Shown: positions 26,591 to 36,019, counted from the stretch's first letter. The stretch: DNA of 64,000 bases from Streptomyces sp. NBRC 110035 (GCF_000829695.1 NZ_BBNN01000028.1:122838-186837), one strand, 5' to 3'. Made by a program: numbers and translations. The notes: generated by a model not told the origin, from the letters alone.

Positions 26591-27690
26591 GCCACTCCTC
26601 GGTCGGTGTTCCGCCGGGCGTCCCGGCGCATCAGCCACAGGAAGAACGGTCCGCCGCACAGCGCAGTGAGCACACCGACCGGTATCTCCAGGGGCGCCGC
26701 GATCGTGCGGGCGGCGATGTCGGCCCAGATCAGGAAGACCGCCCCGGCGAGCGCGGCCGTGGGAAGCACCCGGCGGTGCTCGCCGCCGACGAACAGGCGC
26801 ACGATGTGCGGCAGCATCAGGCCGACGAAGCCGATCGGGCCGGCCGCCGCGACCAGGGCACCTGTGACCAGGGAGAGCAGGACGAACATCCGGGCCCGGA
26901 AGCGGGCCACGTCCAGCCCCATGGTCGTCGCCGCCTCCTCACCGGCCAGCAGCAGGTTCAGGTTCCGGGCCTGCACCAGGAGAACGCCGATCCCCAGCAG
27001 CACCGCCAGCCCCGGCAGCCACAGCGTGCCCCAGTTGACGCCACCGAGGCCGCCAAGGGTCCAGGCGAGCACGGCCCGGGCCTCGTTGCCGCGGTCGGTG
27101 GTGAGCAGCAGCAGGTTGAGCACGGCGGTGAGCACCGACGCGATCGCCACCCCCGACAGGACCAGACGCGTCGAGGTGATGCGCCCGCCGGTGCGGGCGG
27201 TGGAGTAGACGAGCAGCAGTGCGCCGAGCGCACCGGCGAACGCGGCGGCGGACAGGGAGAGGGGACCGAGAACGCCGACCCCGAAGACGATGACCGCGAC
27301 CGCGCCGAGGGACGCCCCGGAGGAGACCCCGAGCAGGTAGGGCTCGGCGAGCGGGTTGCGGACCAGTGCCTGCAGGGCGGTGCCCACCACCGCGAGGCCG
27401 GCGCCGGTGACGGCTCCGAGCAGGACGCGCGGCGCCCGTACGTCCAGCACGATGGTCTCCCGTGCGCCGGACCAGTCCGGCTGCGTCCAGTCGGCGCCCA
27501 GCGCGTGCGTCACGATGCCCCAGACCTGGCCGGGCGGTACCCGGACCGATCCGATGGCCAGACCCGCCGTCGCGGAGGCGACGAGCAGGACGGCCAGCAC
27601 GAGCAGGACGCCGGCCGTGGCCGTGCGGCCCTCCTCGCGCCCCTTTGCCGAAACCGGGCCGGCGGGTGTCCCGGTGACGGTGCCCGTCAC
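26587..27690 (-). CDS. FecCD/BtuC-type ABC transporter permease
   Basis: A 367-residue membrane protein with about ten hydrophobic segments and the FecCD landmarks RAPRVLLGAVTGAGLAVVGT, LVRNPLAEPYLLGVSSGASL, GPIGFVGLMLPHIVRLFVG and ALCGGPFFLWLM. It forms the transmembrane path as a homodimer. It starts at a GTG overlapping the binding-protein stop (GTGA) and its stop overlaps the ATPase start, so the three subunits are translationally coupled. Confidence 0.9.
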   Translation of the reverse strand: MTGTVTGTPAGPVSAKGREEGRTATAGVLLVLAVLLVASATAGLAIGSVRVPPGQVWGIVTHALGADWTQPDWSGARETIVLDVRAPRVLLGAVTGAGLAVVGTALQALVRNPLAEPYLLGVSSGASLGAVAVIVFGVGVLGPLSLSAAAFAGALGALLLVYSTARTGGRITSTRLVLSGVAIASVLTAVLNLLLLTTDRGNEARAVLAWTLGGLGGVNWGTLWLPGLAVLLGIGVLLVQARNLNLLLAGEEAATTMGLDVARFRARMFVLLSLVTGALVAAAGPIGFVGLMLPHIVRLFVGGEHRRVLPTAALAGAVFLIWADIAARTIAAPLEIPVGVLTALCGGPFFLWLMRRDARRNTDRGVA

Positions 27691-28712
27691 CGGAAGCTCT
27701 GCGGATGCAGCCCGCGGGCCAGGTCCTCGACCGCGTACGCCGACCGGACACCGATCAGGGTCGCGGTCAGCGGCAGGACGACGAACCGCTCGTTCTCGAC
27801 GGCGGGTACGTCGGCGAGGGCGGGCTGGGAGAGCAGGAACTCCTTCTTCTGTTCGACGCCGCCGGCACCGGCGTAGTCGTAGAGGGCGATCACCTCGGGC
27901 CGGCGCTCGACCACCTGTTCCCAGGAGACGTCACCGAAGACCTCGTCGAGGTCGGCGAAGACGTTCCTCCCGCCGGCCAGCCGGATCAGCTCGGTGCCCA
28001 GGCCCCTGCCGCCCGCGGTGAAGGCGCTCTTGTCGCCGCTGTCGTAGACGAAGACCGTTACCTCCGGCTCCCCTTCGACGGCGGACGCGGCCTCGCCGAC
28101 CCTGCCCCGGAGGTCGGCGACCAGTTCGTCGGCGCGGTCGGACACGTCGAAGATCCGGCCTATGGTGCGGATCTCGGCGTAGGTGTCCTCCATCGTCAGC
28201 CGCTTCTCGCCGCAGTACTCGCGGTTGAGGTACGTGTCGATGCCGGCATCGGCGAACGCCTCGCGGGAGCGGCCCTCGTTCTCGGCGAAGGCGCTGCCGT
28301 AGCCGCCGTAGACGAAGTCGGGTCCGGTGTCGAGGATCTTCTCGAACGACGGTTCCCTCTCGGCGAGTTCCGGTATCGCCTCGAAGTCCTCTCTCAGTTC
28401 CGGCAGCACGGCCGAGTCGGGGAAGGCGGTGCCCACCATGCGGTCCTTCAGACCGAGGGCGAGCATCAGTTCCGCGGGGTGCTGGTGGACGGTGACCACC
28501 CGGGACGGCGGTGCGTCGTACGTCGTCCGCACACCGCAGTTGTCGATGGTGACGGGGAAGCCTTCGGCCGCGGCCGCGGTGGCCCCCGCGTCGCCGGTGC
28601 CGCCGTCGGACGAGCCGCAGCCCGCGGTCAGCAGGACCGCCGACAGCGCGACCGCCGCGGCCGTCGTGCGAAGGGACCGGCGCTTTCGCGCAGGGGTGAG
28701 CAGGGGAAACAC
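27687..28712 (-). CDS. FecB/BtuF-type substrate-binding lipoprotein
   Basis: A 341-residue lipoprotein with a basic N-terminus, a hydrophobic helix and lipobox LLTAGC (Cys32). The mature domain starts at FPVTIDNCGVRTTYDAPPSR and has the two-lobed Peripla_BP_2 layout, with YGGYGSAFAENEG and a second conserved NREYCGEK cysteine. NCG-type proteins of this family include proposed F420-precursor as well as B12/siderophore binders, so sequence alone does not fix the ligand. The cobalamin riboswitch in the leader argues for a corrinoid or cobalt complex. The start is GTG. Confidence 0.85.
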   Translation of the reverse strand: MFPLLTPARKRRSLRTTAAAVALSAVLLTAGCGSSDGGTGDAGATAAAAEGFPVTIDNCGVRTTYDAPPSRVVTVHQHPAELMLALGLKDRMVGTAFPDSAVLPELREDFEAIPELAEREPSFEKILDTGPDFVYGGYGSAFAENEGRSREAFADAGIDTYLNREYCGEKRLTMEDTYAEIRTIGRIFDVSDRADELVADLRGRVGEAASAVEGEPEVTVFVYDSGDKSAFTAGGRGLGTELIRLAGGRNVFADLDEVFGDVSWEQVVERRPEVIALYDYAGAGGVEQKKEFLLSQPALADVPAVENERFVVLPLTATLIGVRSAYAVEDLARGLHPQSFR

Positions 28713-28744
28713 GTGAAGCCTCCTGGAGTCCGCGCTCCTCGGGA

Positions 28745-28905
28745 CGGGCCCGCGACAGGCCAGTGTCCTGACTCCCGGATCGACGTTCCCCCCCGCCTTC
28801 CCGCGCGCTGCGCAGTGGCGTGTCGGAGGGGCGCTCCCCGGTCACAGTGGCGGGACCGTGCCGGATTCGCACCGGCTTCCTGTCTCCCGTCGCGGCGATG
28901 ACCAC
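28745..28905 (-). promoter_or_regulatory. Cobalamin riboswitch 1, leader of the ABC importer operon
   Basis: On the minus strand the core contains GGAAGCCGGTGCGAATCCGG (28880-28861), CGGTCCCGCCACTGT and, after a variable segment, GTCAGGACACTGG (B12-box side). The terminal stem pairs CGCGAC with GTCGCG. These are the signature elements of AdoCbl-type riboswitches. The 3' part is close to the binding-protein start, consistent with repression of translation or transcription when cobalamin is plentiful. Confidence 0.88.
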
Positions 28906-28973
28906 GTGATACTACGTTTCCCGGAGGCGAGGGCGAAAGGGCGTACGGGACCGGCCGTACGCCCCCACTCCCG

Positions 28974-29723
28974 TCAGGTCGCGCGGACAGCCCGCAGGAC
29001 GAGCCGCTCGGCGTTCTCGTCGTAGGGACGGCCGTCGAAACCGCCGAAGACCTCCACACGGGCAAAGCCCGCCTCCTCGGCCATGCGGCGCAGCTCCACC
29101 GCGCTGTACACGAACCACACCAGGGTGGCCCGCGTGACCCGCTCTCCGCGGACCAGCACCCAGTCGCTGCGCAGCCGGGCCCAGTCGTCGAGCACGGTGT
29201 CGGTCTGCACCATCAGGTCGTCACCGCGCCGTACCACCTTGGGCGGGACGACCTTGCGGGCCAGCAGTTCCTTGCCCGCCAGGTCCAGGACCAGGACGCC
29301 GCCCGGCACCAGGCAGGAGTGCATGGTGCGCAGCACGCGTACGTTGTCGTCGGGATCCTCGAAGTACCCGAACGACGTGAACATGTTGAGGACGACGTCG
29401 AAGCCGTCCGGCGCCTCGTACCGGCGCGCGTCGGCCCGTACGAGGGCGACCCGGGCGCCGGCGTCGGCCGACCGCTTGCGCGCCCGGTCCAGCATGGCCG
29501 GACTGAGGTCCACTCCGGTCACCTCATGACCGCGGCGGGCGAGCGGCACGGTGAACACCCCCGGACCGCAGCACAGGTCCAGCACCCGCGATCCGGGCGG
29601 GAAGGACAGCAGGGGAGAGGTGTCCAGCAGCTCCTCGGCCTGCTGGTGGCGCTGCTCGGAGAAGAGGAAGTCGTGGAACTCGGTCCAGAAGTCATCGTCC
29701 TGGAACCCACCCGTCCGTGTCAT
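28974..29723 (-). CDS. Class I SAM-dependent methyltransferase
   Basis: A 249-residue methyltransferase with motif I VLDLCCGPGVFTVPLARRG, motif II GVDLSPAMLDRARK, LVRADARRYEAPDGFDVVLN and SLVPGGVLVLDLAGKELL. It resembles small-molecule N/O-methyltransferases. Its start overlaps the MFS gene end by 32 bp, making it the last gene of the riboswitch-controlled operon. The substrate is presumably the operon's product, by context only. Confidence 0.82.
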   Translation of the reverse strand: MTRTGGFQDDDFWTEFHDFLFSEQRHQQAEELLDTSPLLSFPPGSRVLDLCCGPGVFTVPLARRGHEVTGVDLSPAMLDRARKRSADAGARVALVRADARRYEAPDGFDVVLNMFTSFGYFEDPDDNVRVLRTMHSCLVPGGVLVLDLAGKELLARKVVPPKVVRRGDDLMVQTDTVLDDWARLRSDWVLVRGERVTRATLVWFVYSAVELRRMAEEAGFARVEVFGGFDGRPYDENAERLVLRAVRAT

Positions 29724-30957
29724 GCCGCGTCAGCACTCCTTCGTCGTTTCCGTGGGAGAGGTGCCGCTGTGCCCTGCGGGGGCGCAGCGGCAGGAGCAAA
29801 AGGGGAAGCAGGAGGCACTGAGCGGCGGCCAGGAGCCAGAACGAGCCGGTGTCCCCGGCCCGTTCGCCGAAACCGTACAGTTGCCCGCCCAGCAGACCGC
29901 TCGCGCAGGCGCCCAGGCCCGCGGCCAGCCGCTGCTGACCGAAGACCACGGCGTCGGAGCGGGGACTTCGGCGCAGTGCCTCCAGGTCGTTCTTCAGGAA
30001 CAGCACGATGTCGCCCAGGGTGATCAGCGCACCGCCCGCAAGCAGCGCCGCACGGGTGCCGATCGCCAGGACGGCCAGCCCGGCCGCCAGCCCCGTGAAA
30101 CCGACGGCCAGGGCGAGGACGTACGGCATGCGCCGGATCAGGCCGGAGGCGAGGGGCTGCACGACGACGACCAGCGTGAAGCAGAGCAGAAGCACCAGGC
30201 TGTAGAACTCGCTCGAGGCGCGCTCGACGGCGTACACCGCCAGGAAGTGCTGGAAGTGGAAGTAGAGGTAGAACGCCAGCGCGTTGGCGGCGAAGGGCAC
30301 GACGGCCACACCGGCCAGGAGACCGCTGCGGCCGGTGTCCGGGGTGGAGGTCCCTTTCCCGTCCGCGTCGGGCAGCCGTGCGTGGCCCGCCGTGACCGCG
30401 AGGAACAGGGCCGTGACGGCCGCGAACAGCCAGCCGGGCGAGGACAGTACGAACGGCCCGGCGACCAGAGGGCCTACGGCCATGCCCGCGTTGAGCGCCG
30501 CGTTGCCCGCCGACAGGAACGCCGGGCGACGTTCGTCGTCCACGCCGTGCACCAGATACGCCTTGTTGGCCGGCAGGTAGAGCGCGGCGCCGCAGCACGT
30601 CAGGATCAGCGCGCCGACAGCCAGCGGCGGCCAGCGCAACGCCATCAGCAGGCCGACGAAACCGGCCGTGCGGATCAGGAGCGCCCACAGCATCGTGCGG
30701 CGCAGCCCGATCCGGTCCGCCAGCGCCCCGCCCACGATGCCGCCGGAGAACTGCACGAGGGAGGCCACGGCGAGGACGGCGCCGACCGCGCCGAGATCCA
30801 TACCGAGCCGCTCATGCAGGAAGACCGACATGAACGGCAGGACCATGAAGCTGCCGAGCGGAATCAGGAAGGAGCTGAGCAGCAGGAAGCGCGGCGGGCC
30901 GTCGAGCGGGAACAGCCCGGTTCGCGGGCCCGCCCCCCGCGCGGTGCGGTCAGCCAC
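29692..30957 (-). CDS. MFS transporter, probable exporter
   Basis: A 421-residue protein with about 12 hydrophobic segments. It shows the MFS loop GALADRIGLRRTMLWALL after the second helix and SAGNAALNAGMAVGPLVAG at helices 4-5. It starts at a GTG that overlaps the ATP-grasp stop by eight bases. Exporters of this kind accompany ATP-grasp ligases in dipeptide or metallophore clusters, so export of the operon product is the inferred role. Confidence 0.85.
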   Translation of the reverse strand: MADRTARGAGPRTGLFPLDGPPRFLLLSSFLIPLGSFMVLPFMSVFLHERLGMDLGAVGAVLAVASLVQFSGGIVGGALADRIGLRRTMLWALLIRTAGFVGLLMALRWPPLAVGALILTCCGAALYLPANKAYLVHGVDDERRPAFLSAGNAALNAGMAVGPLVAGPFVLSSPGWLFAAVTALFLAVTAGHARLPDADGKGTSTPDTGRSGLLAGVAVVPFAANALAFYLYFHFQHFLAVYAVERASSEFYSLVLLLCFTLVVVVQPLASGLIRRMPYVLALAVGFTGLAAGLAVLAIGTRAALLAGGALITLGDIVLFLKNDLEALRRSPRSDAVVFGQQRLAAGLGACASGLLGGQLYGFGERAGDTGSFWLLAAAQCLLLPLLLLPLRPRRAQRHLSHGNDEGVLTRHDTDGWVPGR

Positions 30958-32203
30958 CGGAGACCTTCCGCCCGGCGCGGTCGGGGAACGGGTGGGTGAG
31001 CACGCGCAGGGCGTTGGCCGCGGCCACCGCCCGGTGTGTGGCGAGCTCGGCCGTCTCGGCCTCGGCGTAGACGATGCCCGCGTACCCGCGGCTGTCGCCC
31101 AGGTGCTCGACGGGATCGCCGGTCCGCTTGACCGGGTACCAGGCCGGAGCTCCCGGCATGTCCGCCAGGCGGTCGAGCCCGGCGACCCCGGTGAAGACGC
31201 CGGGTGCGGCCGGGTACCCCAGGACGAAGGCCACGGCCGGACCACCGGGTGGCGCGGCGTCGATCAGGCGGGGCCGGCGGCCGAGAGCGGTCTCGACCAT
31301 CGCCTCGTACACGTTGACGCCGAGCGCCCGGCACATGCCCTCGCCGACCAGCGCGCCGCCGATCCGGGGATTGACCTCCACCACCTCCGGACCGTCGGCG
31401 GTCAGCACGAACTCGACGTGTGCGAAGCGGTCGGTGTACCCGAGGGAGGCCAGCACCTCACCGAGCCACCCCTCCAGCGACGCCCGCAGGTCCTCCGGGA
31501 GGGCCACGGGGAAGGCGGTGATCTCCTCACGGAAGTGCGGTTCCGGTGACATGAGTCTGCTGGCGACGCCGAGGAGGCGGGTGCGGCCCGCCCAGGTGAG
31601 GGTTTCGGCGCTGTACACCGGGCCGCTGAAGTAGGGCTCGGCGAACAGCCGGCCCTTCAGGTGCCGCCCGGCCGCCTCGCCCAGGACGGCGTCCAGTTCC
31701 CCCACGGTCCGGACCAGCCAGACGTTCTGGCTTCCGGTGCCCGCGGTGTCCTTGAGGATCGCGGGCAGTCCGGCCTCCTTGAGCAGCAGTTCCCGTGTGC
31801 CGGCCGCGGAGCCGGTGGTCTCGACGGCTCGTCCGCGCGTGAGCCCGGCCTCGTGCAACCGGTTGCGTACGGCGGCCTTGTCCCGGGTCAGCCGCAGGAC
31901 GGCGGGGTCGAGGCCGGGCAGGCCGAAGCGGGCGGTGAGGTCGGCTCCGGCCAGGGTCCAGGTGTCGGTGGAGCTGATCAGGCCGCGCAGGTCCCGGGTC
32001 CGGTGCAGCAGGCCGGCCACCCGCTCCACGTCGAAGGTGTCGGTCTCGAGGACGTCGAGGGAGCCGGCGGGCAGCCGGTCCAGTTCGTACGCGTACCAGG
32101 AGGGGTCGCGGGTCAGCAGCAGCAGGCGCTCGCCCAGGGTGCCGGCGGCGCGCACCAGGTGTCCGAGTCCGAAGGTCAGTGACTCCAGGCAGACCACGGT
32201 CAT
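30950..32203 (-). CDS. ATP-grasp carboxylate-amine ligase
   Basis: A 417-residue ATP-grasp enzyme. An N-terminal Rossmann-like domain ends at LTRDKAAVRNRLHEAGL. The ATP-binding lobe has LPAILKDTAGTGSQNVWLV and GRLFAEPYFSGPVYSAETL, and the metal-binding end has HVEFVLTADGPEVVEVNPRI. Family members join a carboxylate, activated as acyl phosphate, to an amine. It resembles BL00235/carbamoyl-phosphate-like ligases of small-molecule pathways. The ATG overlaps the upstream stop (ATGA). Substrates are unknown. Confidence 0.85.
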   Translation of the reverse strand: MTVVCLESLTFGLGHLVRAAGTLGERLLLLTRDPSWYAYELDRLPAGSLDVLETDTFDVERVAGLLHRTRDLRGLISSTDTWTLAGADLTARFGLPGLDPAVLRLTRDKAAVRNRLHEAGLTRGRAVETTGSAAGTRELLLKEAGLPAILKDTAGTGSQNVWLVRTVGELDAVLGEAAGRHLKGRLFAEPYFSGPVYSAETLTWAGRTRLLGVASRLMSPEPHFREEITAFPVALPEDLRASLEGWLGEVLASLGYTDRFAHVEFVLTADGPEVVEVNPRIGGALVGEGMCRALGVNVYEAMVETALGRRPRLIDAAPPGGPAVAFVLGYPAAPGVFTGVAGLDRLADMPGAPAWYPVKRTGDPVEHLGDSRGYAGIVYAEAETAELATHRAVAAANALRVLTHPFPDRAGRKVSGG

Positions 32204-33222
32204 ACGGCCCGCTCCTTCCCGTGCGCCGGGCAGGCGGTGCGCTGCCACGTCATCCTCGACCAGGGCATGGTCATCTCCTCCGGGGCGCGGACCTCGGCCG
32301 GTTTCAGCGCGGCGGGGTCCTGGGCCTCCGTGTGCCGGGCGAATACGCGTTCGACGTAACGGTGTCCGGTGTCGGCGCCGACGACCAGGTGCAGCCGGTC
32401 GGGACGGCGGCGGGCCTCGTACGTCGCGGCCAGGTAGCCGGCGCCTGTGGAGAGCCCGGCGAAGACCGCGTGCTCGCGCAGCAGGGCGACCGCGCCGGAC
32501 ATCGCGTGGGTGAAGTCCAGCCAGTGCACGGCGTCGTAGAGGTGGTGGCGGACGTTGTCGAAGACGATGGACGACCCGATGCCGGCGATGATGGCTTCGG
32601 GGTCGTGGTGGTCCTGGCTGCCGAAGGTGACGCTGCCGAAGGGCTGGACGCCCACCAGCCGGACAGAAGGGTCCGTGACCCGCAGACGTTCCACGATGCC
32701 GCCCGTCGACGCTCCCGACCCCACCCCGCCGACCACGGTCAGCGCGGTGCCCGGAAACGCCGCCGCGATCCGGTCGGCGACCTCGTGGTAGCCGAGGTAG
32801 TGGACGTCGTCGTGGTACTGGCGCATCCAGTGGAGGTCGGGACGCCCGGCGAGCATCTCGCGCACCCGGCGTACCCGGAACTCCTGGTCGAGTGCGAGAT
32901 CCCGCGAGGGCCGGACCTGTTCGACGGTGGCGCCGAGAATCTCCAGCTGGGCGAGCGTGGTGGCGTCGACGGTGGTGGACGCGACGATGTGACACCGCAT
33001 GCCGTACCGGTGGCAGGCCAGCGCCAGCGCGTAGGCGTAGATGCCGCTGGAACTGTCGATCAGGGTCTGCCCCGGTCGGACCGTGCCCCGCTCGAGCAGA
33101 TGACGCACGGCGGTGAGCGCCGAGTAGATCTTCATGGACTCGAACCGGAGCAGGACCACTCCGTCGGCGAGCCGTACCAGGTCCGGAATTTTCAGGGCGT
33201 CGGCGATGTGGGGGTGGATCAC
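32200..33222 (-). CDS. Fold-type II PLP-dependent enzyme (cysteine-synthase/SbnA-like)
   Basis: A 340-residue protein with the cysteine synthase fold. The probable PLP lysine is in RFESMKIYSAL (Lys31), the substrate loop in IDSSSGIYAYALALA, and the phosphate-binding glycine loop in VVGGVGSGASTGGIVERL. FAGLSTGAGYLAATYEARR closes the domain. The usual GSxKDR context of the lysine is altered, suggesting an unusual substrate. With a GHMP kinase next to it, a beta- or gamma-replacement on an O-phospho-amino acid is plausible (inference). Start GTG, overlapping the kinase stop. Confidence 0.82.
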   Translation of the reverse strand: MIHPHIADALKIPDLVRLADGVVLLRFESMKIYSALTAVRHLLERGTVRPGQTLIDSSSGIYAYALALACHRYGMRCHIVASTTVDATTLAQLEILGATVEQVRPSRDLALDQEFRVRRVREMLAGRPDLHWMRQYHDDVHYLGYHEVADRIAAAFPGTALTVVGGVGSGASTGGIVERLRVTDPSVRLVGVQPFGSVTFGSQDHHDPEAIIAGIGSSIVFDNVRHHLYDAVHWLDFTHAMSGAVALLREHAVFAGLSTGAGYLAATYEARRRPDRLHLVVGADTGHRYVERVFARHTEAQDPAALKPAEVRAPEEMTMPWSRMTWQRTACPAHGKERAV

Positions 33223-34205
33223 CCGTAGCCTCCTTGGGCGAATGAGCACTGGTGGCCGAGCGAGTGGAAGAAAGCGGACAGTTCGGACTTGAGGTCGGCG
33301 TCCGGGCGCCGGGTGAAGAGGTAGCCGATCAGGCAGCCGGTGTGCGCGACGAAGATCCCGTCGGCGCCGAACCGCTCGCGGTGGGCGAGGAGGCTGCCGA
33401 AAGCCGTCTTGGGCAGCACCTCCTGGGACAACGTGGCGCTGACGGTCGCCGCACGGGCGACGGCGGCCGGGTCGCCCGAGGCGAAGCCCTTGAGAAGGTC
33501 GGTCAGGCACCGCTCGTACTCCTCCCCGCGTCGCCGGTAGTGCTCGAGCAGTCGTCCGGTGACGGCACGGGTGTCCACGGTGCCGGGCTCGGTGACGAAG
33601 GCGGTGTGGAAGCCGACGTCCGTGCCCAGCCTCCTCACCACCCGGTGCCGGCCGCTGAGGTGCAGCGCGAACTCGTCCAGGAAGACGCTGTCGGCGCGTT
33701 CGATCGCCCCCAGGATCCCGAGCACCACATCCATGTCACAGGGCAGGGAGAAGACGTGGAAAAGGCAGCGCAGGGTGGCCACGATGTCCGCGGTCGAACT
33801 GGCCATTCCCACGCCCACCCGCAGGTCGGAGTGCGCGCTCCACTCGCCCGGCGGCAGGGTGAGGCCGTAGTGCTCCAGGAAGAGCCGGGCCGCGGCCACC
33901 GCCTTCTCGCCGAGCGGTGGGGGCTGCGGTGGACCGGCCGCGGTCCCCGGGGTGAAGTACACCCAGGAGTGGAGGTTCACGGGAAAGGACACCACCGCGA
34001 TGTCCGGATCGGCACCCGCCCGCAACGGCCCCTGGTACAGCTCGCCCAGGGTGCCGTGGCAGACACCGGACAGGGTGCCCCGGCCCGGCGGCCTCTGTTC
34101 CTCCCGGTCGCGCACGGCCGGGGCCGGCCCGGCCCGTTCCGGCCCACCGGGCGGCGAGGCGTTCGTGAACCGGCACAGCCGATGGGCGCCCGCTGGGTCA
34201 CGCAC
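33219..34205 (-). CDS. GHMP kinase resembling L-threonine kinase PduX
   Basis: A 328-residue kinase with GVCHGTLGELYQGPL (PduX-like N-terminal motif), the GHMP ATP loop RVGVGMASSTADIVATLR, and a C-terminal VAHTGCLIGYLF. PduX phosphorylates L-threonine for the aminopropanol arm of cobalamin. Here it may do so, or make O-phosphothreonine for the following PLP enzyme. The GTG at 34205 was chosen because GGAGGAG lies five bases upstream; the first 45 residues before the conserved domain are otherwise unremarkable. It is the first gene after riboswitch 2. Confidence 0.8.
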   Translation of the reverse strand: MRDPAGAHRLCRFTNASPPGGPERAGPAPAVRDREEQRPPGRGTLSGVCHGTLGELYQGPLRAGADPDIAVVSFPVNLHSWVYFTPGTAAGPPQPPPLGEKAVAAARLFLEHYGLTLPPGEWSAHSDLRVGVGMASSTADIVATLRCLFHVFSLPCDMDVVLGILGAIERADSVFLDEFALHLSGRHRVVRRLGTDVGFHTAFVTEPGTVDTRAVTGRLLEHYRRRGEEYERCLTDLLKGFASGDPAAVARAATVSATLSQEVLPKTAFGSLLAHRERFGADGIFVAHTGCLIGYLFTRRPDADLKSELSAFFHSLGHQCSFAQGGYG

Positions 34206-34334
34206 GCGTTCTCCTCCGTCCCGAGCCCTGCACACCGGAAGGGAAGGAGGCGCGGTCACACGCAAGCCGTGCGACGTCCGCACCGCCGACCCAGTCCACG
34301 AGGTCACCGTGCACAGCCCGCGCGCATGACGCAC

Positions 34335-34525
34335 GGGCACAGCGGCAGGTCTTCGGACTCGTGGGCGCGCCCGCCGGACATCCGCGGACCCCTACCGGCC
34401 GTCACTTCCCCGGCCCTGGCACGGGCCCAGTGTCGTTTGACGGCGTTCGTTCCCACTCACCGCTGCGGGACAGTCCCGGATTCCCACCGGGTTCCCTCTT
34501 GCGTCGCGCCACCGGACGTCCGGGC
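34335..34525 (-). promoter_or_regulatory. Cobalamin riboswitch 2, leader of the kinase/PLP/ATP-grasp operon
   Basis: On the minus strand: GAGGGAACCCGGTGGGAATC, GGGACTGTCCCGCAGCGGTGA, GCCAGGGCCGGGGAAGTGAC, and GAGTCCGAAGACCTGCC at its 3' end. This matches the cobalamin riboswitch consensus, including the B12-box partner. About 130 bp separate it from the kinase start. The remaining 345 bp up to the divergent ferric-reductase-like gene contain nothing else I can support. Confidence 0.88.
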
Positions 34526-34871
34526 GGACGGGCGTCGCGAACCGGCTGCGCGGATCAGCGTAGAGGCGCCCGCGCCCCGGCGACAGTGGGGGAACGGCGG
34601 TTGTCCTGAATGCGAGTGGTGCGCAGCCGGGGCGGGGGAGCCTGGCGGTTGCGCGCGCGGGTGTGCGGCGGTGGCGGATCCGCTGTGCCCACTGGGCCCG
34701 GTGGGGAGCCGGGGACGGCGGCCCGCAGCGGACCGGTGAGCTGCCGGCCTTCGCCGTTGCTCCGGGCTCTGGCCGGATCGGGTATCGGCGATGTGCCGTC
34801 TCCTCAGCCAGACTGGTTGCCCCACGACACACGCGCACCAACCCTGAGGTGCCAGTGCCCGGGAGGCCCCG

Positions 34872-35858
34872 ATGCTGTCAGACGCGAATCCGGACGAGGA
34901 CGGGACCGCCGCCCGGCCGGGACGAGAACGCCCGCCCGCCGACCGTGTCGCCCTGCGGGGTGATCTGCGCTCCGCTCTGCCCGACGCCACTGCGGCGGTG
35001 GTGGTCACGGCGGCCGTGTTCGTGTTCCTGTACGTGCGCGTGGGCTCGGGCGATTCCGACACGGTCGCGGTCATGCCGTTCATGGACGACGCCGGCACCT
35101 ACTGGATGTATCTGCTCAGCCAGGCGTTCGGGTGGTCGGGCCTGCTCTGGGCGTGGGGCACGGTGATGCTCGGACTGCTGCTGTCCGGGCCGCGTCCCGC
35201 CCGGCTGCCGGTCTCCCGACGGGTACTGGAGCGCTGGCACCGCACCACGAGCCTGACCACGATGGCCCTGATGCTCGCGCACGCGCTGATGTTCGCGGCG
35301 GAACTCGTCCGCTACGAGGCGGAGTCGGGCTGGGCCGAACGGCTGTGGACGGGCTTCGCGGACAGCTTCGTGCCGGGCTGGTACGACTCCGGGACCGGCA
35401 GGGTCGCCATCCCGCTCGGTCAGGGCGCCCTGTATCTGGCGATCCCCCTGGGCCTGTTGTTCTACGTCCGGCACCGCATCGGAGCGAACGCCTGGCGACG
35501 GCTGCACCGGTTCGTCATCGTCGTGTACGTGCTGAGCGTGTGGCACACCCTGCTGTACGGGACCAACGTCTGGTACGGGGAGTGGCCGCGCACCGTGCTC
35601 TGGCTGCTGCAGCTGCCGGTCGCGGTACTCCTGCTGCTCCGGTTGCTGCGGCCGGCCCGCAGGGCCGAGCACCTGGGCACGCCCCGGGGACGTGCGGGGG
35701 TGAGCCGGCCGGCCTGGGCGGCGCGGGCGGGTGGACGGCTCGCGGCCGCAGCGGCCGTCGTCGGACTGCTCGTCGTCGTGGTGTCCGGCCGCGACGGAGG
35801 ACGGGACCGTCCGGCCGAGCCGCCCGCGACGGCACCGCACGCCCAGGAGGCGGAATGA
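34872..35858 (+). CDS. Ferric-reductase-like transmembrane protein
   Basis: A 328-residue membrane protein. After a 35-residue polar N-terminus come about six or seven hydrophobic helices with the ferric-reductase-like arrangement. Histidines likely to bind haem lie in ERWHRTTSLTTMALMLAHAL, RRLHRFVIVVYVLSVWHTLL and near them. There is no flavin/NAD domain, so it would need an electron-donating partner. GGGAGG precedes the ATG. It lies between riboswitches 2 and 3 and upstream of a ferredoxin-like gene, suggesting a role in reducing a metal complex (inference). Confidence 0.8.
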   Translation: MLSDANPDEDGTAARPGRERPPADRVALRGDLRSALPDATAAVVVTAAVFVFLYVRVGSGDSDTVAVMPFMDDAGTYWMYLLSQAFGWSGLLWAWGTVMLGLLLSGPRPARLPVSRRVLERWHRTTSLTTMALMLAHALMFAAELVRYEAESGWAERLWTGFADSFVPGWYDSGTGRVAIPLGQGALYLAIPLGLLFYVRHRIGANAWRRLHRFVIVVYVLSVWHTLLYGTNVWYGEWPRTVLWLLQLPVAVLLLLRLLRPARRAEHLGTPRGRAGVSRPAWAARAGGRLAAAAAVVGLLVVVVSGRDGGRDRPAEPPATAPHAQEAE

Positions 35859-36019
35859 CGTTCCCGTCCGGGCGCGACCCCGACGACCCGACGCGCACCG
35901 CGCGTGCGGCCCGGCCCGATTCCGTGAGCACCGCGCACGCCCCGTCCGCCCGGCAGGCCACCTCGGGGGCGAGGACGGAGGCCACCGTGGTGCGAGAGCC
36001 CGCGCGATGCCATGATGGC

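Noticed and set aside
28745..28905. Reading the hairpins in this leader as simple terminators
   Set aside because: The conserved cobalamin riboswitch core and B12-box elements are present in order, which a terminator would not explain.
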